From the NCBI GenBank assembly GCA_037178675.1, contig JAYMGJ010000216.1, positions 1 through 64,000 on the forward strand: DNA of 64,000 nt, given 5' to 3'. This document shows positions 61,431 to 64,000 of the stretch, piece by piece (position 1 is the stretch's first letter; the number at the start of each line of letters is the position of its first letter). The translations under genes and the position numbers were made by a program. Origin of the DNA: Scleroderma bovista. Lineage: Eukaryota > Basidiomycota > Agaricomycetes > Boletales > Sclerodermataceae. The notes beneath the pieces were generated by a model that had not been told where the DNA came from, did no database searches, and was given only the letters and a program-made list of their open reading frames with translations.

Positions 61431-62689
61431 TTATGTGAAGGATAAGCACGACGGACCCTCATCGTAGCCATCTATTGCACAAGAAGACTATCCTGATGCG
61501 AGAGATGAATGCCAATGCAGACAGTCATCTATCGCACGAGAACCACCAAGAAGCAGAAGAAACTGAAGGAATAACGTCAATTGTGGTATGAGAAAGGAAT
61601 GCACATGTCTGCAGTCCAACTCCCATACCAGAACAGTCAAAGAAGCCGAAGAATTGATGGAGAAATGAAGGAGAAAGAGAAGAAATGATTTTTAGCGCCC
61701 AAATGTCATTTTTAGGCACCCAGTGCCGGCATTCCGATATTTTGAATAGCTCCGTCATTTCTGAAGCTATCAGGCACGTGACTATACCGTCAGAGAGCCT
61801 AGAATGTGGTCTATCTGCCTGTCAAGTTCTGATGCAAATCTGTTCATTTCCCACGGAGATATTCCCCCTGCAATCCAGATGTTCGCTTCATCGCTCACTA
61901 TGGAGTCCATATTTTCTCTGGATCATTTCTCCGCTATTGCTGCAGATCTCCACTATGTCCTGCTCTTAGGACGGCCTCTCCCAGAGTTCCCGTGCACTGC
62001 CTGGCACATATCTTCCCAGCCTGCTCCCTCAATCCCTCTCATTCTTGGTCAGCGCGTTCTCCTCGTCAGTCCTGCATCAAGGACGTACTTTGGTCATCTT
62101 AGGTCTATTGTCAAGCTTGAAAAGTCTTCTCTGGTCGTCTCTGTGTCCCCTGAGCCCTCAGCCTATGGTCCCTTCCTCCCAGATACTTGCCATGTCCATC
62201 TTCCTCTGTCGTTTGTCTCACTTCCCTGGATGCGTCGAATTCAATACTCTATCCGCTTCCCTACTTTCAGACGACGTCCCCCAGCACCATGACAGTTATT
62301 CCCCCCCACTTTATAGTGCTATTAGGAAGAAGAACCCTCTCTCGTTCTTTCCCAGAAGAGAGCTCGTCAAGGGAGCCCATGGTTGCGCTTCAGCAGCACT
62401 AGAACACATGCACTATACCTTAGTGTATGCTGACCCCCCAAAAGACCTCTGGACCCCTGGTACCCTTCTTGTGGCTGTTTTGTCTCGGATCAATCCCCCT
62501 GTTTATCTCAGATCTTCCCCATTGTTGTCCCATCAAATTCCTGATGGTACACAGCCCCCCATCAAACTTCTTAGGCTGTGCATCAATGACTCCTTCTGCT
62601 GTGCAGTGACTCATCCCTTGCTTACTGATGCTCTCTTGTCATCAGTATTACTCTATCCCTTTCGCATTTTTGGTATATTACTCAGCTGA
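61431..62689 (+). other. Unassigned transposon-internal region with open frame
   Basis: An open frame at 61804-62292 (162 codons) reads as a plausible globular protein (GDIPPAIQMFASSLTMESIF; AADLHYVLLLGRPLPEF; RRIQYSIRFPTFRRR). An overlapping frame to 62689 continues HDSYSPPLYSAIRKKN, ALEHMHYTLVYADPPKDLWT and LWTPGTLLVAVLSR. A single frameshift near 62280 would join them into one product of about 300 residues. I do not recognise the family. Its position between pogo fragments and an LTR-like stretch suggests it belongs to mobile DNA. Confidence 0.35.
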
Positions 62690-63362
62690 TGACTCACTCC
62701 CTTATCAATCAATCTTGTCATGCAGCTTACTCATTCCTTTACTCAGCAGCTTATTCATGCTCCCTATGCTTACTCATTCCTGCTTATCCCTTGCTTACTG
62801 ATCGCTTACAAACCCCTTACAAAGCTCTTACCAATCCTTGACAAATTCTGCTTACTCCCTTCTCTTTTTGTACTTTAATGCTGTGCCCCCCCCATGTATT
62901 TAAACCCCTGGGCTCAGCCCAGTAAAAAAGACCCAATTGCACGAAATTATCCCTCTCTCAGACTCTCTCAATCAGTATCCCTTCAGTCTTTGAGTCCTTG
63001 TAGGCTTCAGTGAAGGTCTAAAGGCTCAATATTGTCAAGTTATTCAAGATCTATTCTTTATACTAGGCTCAAGCAGAGTCTAGGCTTCATACCAGTCAAT
63101 CTTCCTCGCCTCTGGACATCAGAGGCATCTCTGCCCCTTTGCTGCACCAATCTCTAGGTGTAGTATCGCTGTTTCAGTCTCAGTCAACCCAATCCCCGCT
63201 TTGACACTTCCTAGGCTTTAGGAAGAGTCCAGACCCCTATCCCCTTCATCATCTATTGCTCCTGTACCCCAGGAGTATCCTGCATCATCGTCTGCATCAC
63301 CCTGTTGGTGTAGATCCCCTTCCCCCCTCCTCAGCACATCCTCTCTGGACACTGCAGAGGTA
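62690..63362 (+). repeat. LTR-like segment (possible solo LTR)
   Basis: C/T-rich, about 670 bp. It has a TATTTAAA box (62897-62904), a perfect 7-bp hairpin (62908-62922, CTGGGCT-c-AGCCCAG) and the A-rich stretch AGTAAAAAAGACCC just after it, then a long pyrimidine-rich tail with CTCTCTCAG-type steps. This arrangement is typical of basidiomycete Gypsy LTRs at the U3/R boundary. No clear TG...CA ends or target duplication were found, so the bounds are approximate. Confidence 0.35.
62908..62922. repeat. Short perfect hairpin in LTR-like segment
   Basis: CTGGGCT, one base, AGCCCAG, placed directly after the TATTTAAA box. It could shape the start of an element transcript. Confidence 0.5.
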
Positions 63363-63369
63363 AACCACC

Positions 63370-63914
63370 ACTTGCACTTTTTTGTAGTCCTTTGTTGGTG
63401 TTGTGTTTGGGTTATTACTCTGACCCAAATCCACACTTTGACTCACAATGCCACATTCAAAAAGACAGGAGTTTGGCCATTTAATCCAAATGTCATTACA
63501 GAAGAAGTGATGGCACCTAGCATTGAGTCATCCTCCAATGGCAGCCTACCTCTCCCCCAGCCAAGCCCTGTGCATGCACTTACACAAGCAATTTGTCAAT
63601 ATCAACAACACTGCAAATCACTGAGTCAGTCAAGCAGCCAGTTGGTGCCCACTGTGTCTCCTACCACAACAGCTACTACTCACAAACAACTTCCCCTGAC
63701 TCCCATTGCCAAAAAGGTTGTCGCCAAACTTTCATCCACATCAGTCACATTTCTCGTCTCTGAAAAGCTGGTTGAGTCATTGGACCAGCTGCCATGTCTA
63801 CCAAACACCAATGTATCCCCATCAAATAAACGGAAACATATCCTACTCAAGACCAAACCAAAAATGGACTGTGAATGTGAACTTCAACAGGTGTTGAGCA
63901 ACTCCTATACTTGA
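63370..63914 (+). mobile_element. Pogo-type transposase C-terminal fragment
   Basis: This continues the transposase family seen at 60322-61430: IHTLTHNATFKKTGVWPFNP, NVITEEVMAPSIESSSNG, then the Ser/Thr/Pro-rich C-terminus with ITPIAKKVVAKL-like and NTNVSPSNKRKHILLKTK, open to the stop at 63912-63914. It overlaps the end of the first relic in family coordinates (IHAVTH there, IHTLTH here). It is therefore a second copy or a displaced half, separated from the first by about 1.9 kb of other sequence. Confidence 0.65.
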
Positions 63915-64000
63915 GAGGCTGACCTTGAAGGTGCAAACCGGGGTTTTCAAGCTACCATGGTTTTGCAAGGGATGTACTGTGATCGTGTTCAGCAACAGCT

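Noticed and set aside
61430..61690. Continuation of the pogo transposase past the H-A-V-T-H segment
   Set aside because: All frames have stops and none match the expected F-N-P-x-V-I-T-E segment, which is instead found at 63460.

Overview
This window is nuclear DNA of a filamentous fungus, most likely an agaricomycete basidiomycete. The protein-coding genes are broken by many short GT-AG introns (about 45-70 nt, rarely longer). Conserved eukaryotic genes sit close together, and the family types (OPT transporter, fungal Eaf3, Sfp1, Mrh4, a multi-copy four-segment membrane protein family, pogo and copia-like relics) fit that lineage. Nothing prokaryotic or viral was seen.

Layout. 0-21.5 kb is a gene-rich block. 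It holds the 5' part of a mitochondrial DEAD-box helicase (MRH4, -), an AGC-type protein kinase (-), the NuA4/Rpd3S subunit EAF3 (+), a Prx5-type peroxiredoxin (+), a single-pass membrane protein with a PPPY tail (+), proteasome subunit beta7/PRE4 (-), a decayed RPN3 relic (+), an OPT oligopeptide transporter (-), a three-finger C2H2 transcription factor (-) divergent from TAF11 (+), and a tRNA-Gly(GCC). 21.7-22.9 kb is a decayed, C-terminally truncated PEP carboxykinase (PCK1) relic. 22.9-31 kb is an 8 kb stretch in which I recognise no gene. 31.0-32.9 kb is the split-zinc-finger regulator SFP1 (+). 33-37 kb is again mostly empty, followed by a frameshifted RNase H-fold (Gfd2/YDR514C-like) gene at 37.2-38.9 kb, a Tc1/mariner-type transposase fragment and a candidate small secreted protein.

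40.7-55.0 kb is a tandem segmental duplication of about 7.0-7.1 kb. Each unit carries a copia-Gag-like relic (+) and two copies (a, b) of a multi-pass membrane protein gene (-). By my reading a1 and b2 are intact, while a2 (4-nt deletion in an 11-nt microexon) and b1 (stops, deletions) are broken. 55.8-57.6 kb is an intact nine-exon beta-tubulin gene. The rest is transposon territory. There is a very AT-rich 1.4 kb element with CACTG termini, TTA target duplications and two interleaved inverted repeats, then a broken pogo-type transposase, an LTR-like segment, and a second pogo C-terminal fragment running off the window.

Functionally the intact genes are housekeeping (transcription, chromatin, proteasome, redox, transport, cytoskeleton) and do not form one pathway. 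The interesting structure lies in the duplication, the microexon, the pseudogene pair RPN3/PCK1 and the palindromic element. Splice sites and reading frames were derived by hand, so exon ends are predictions.
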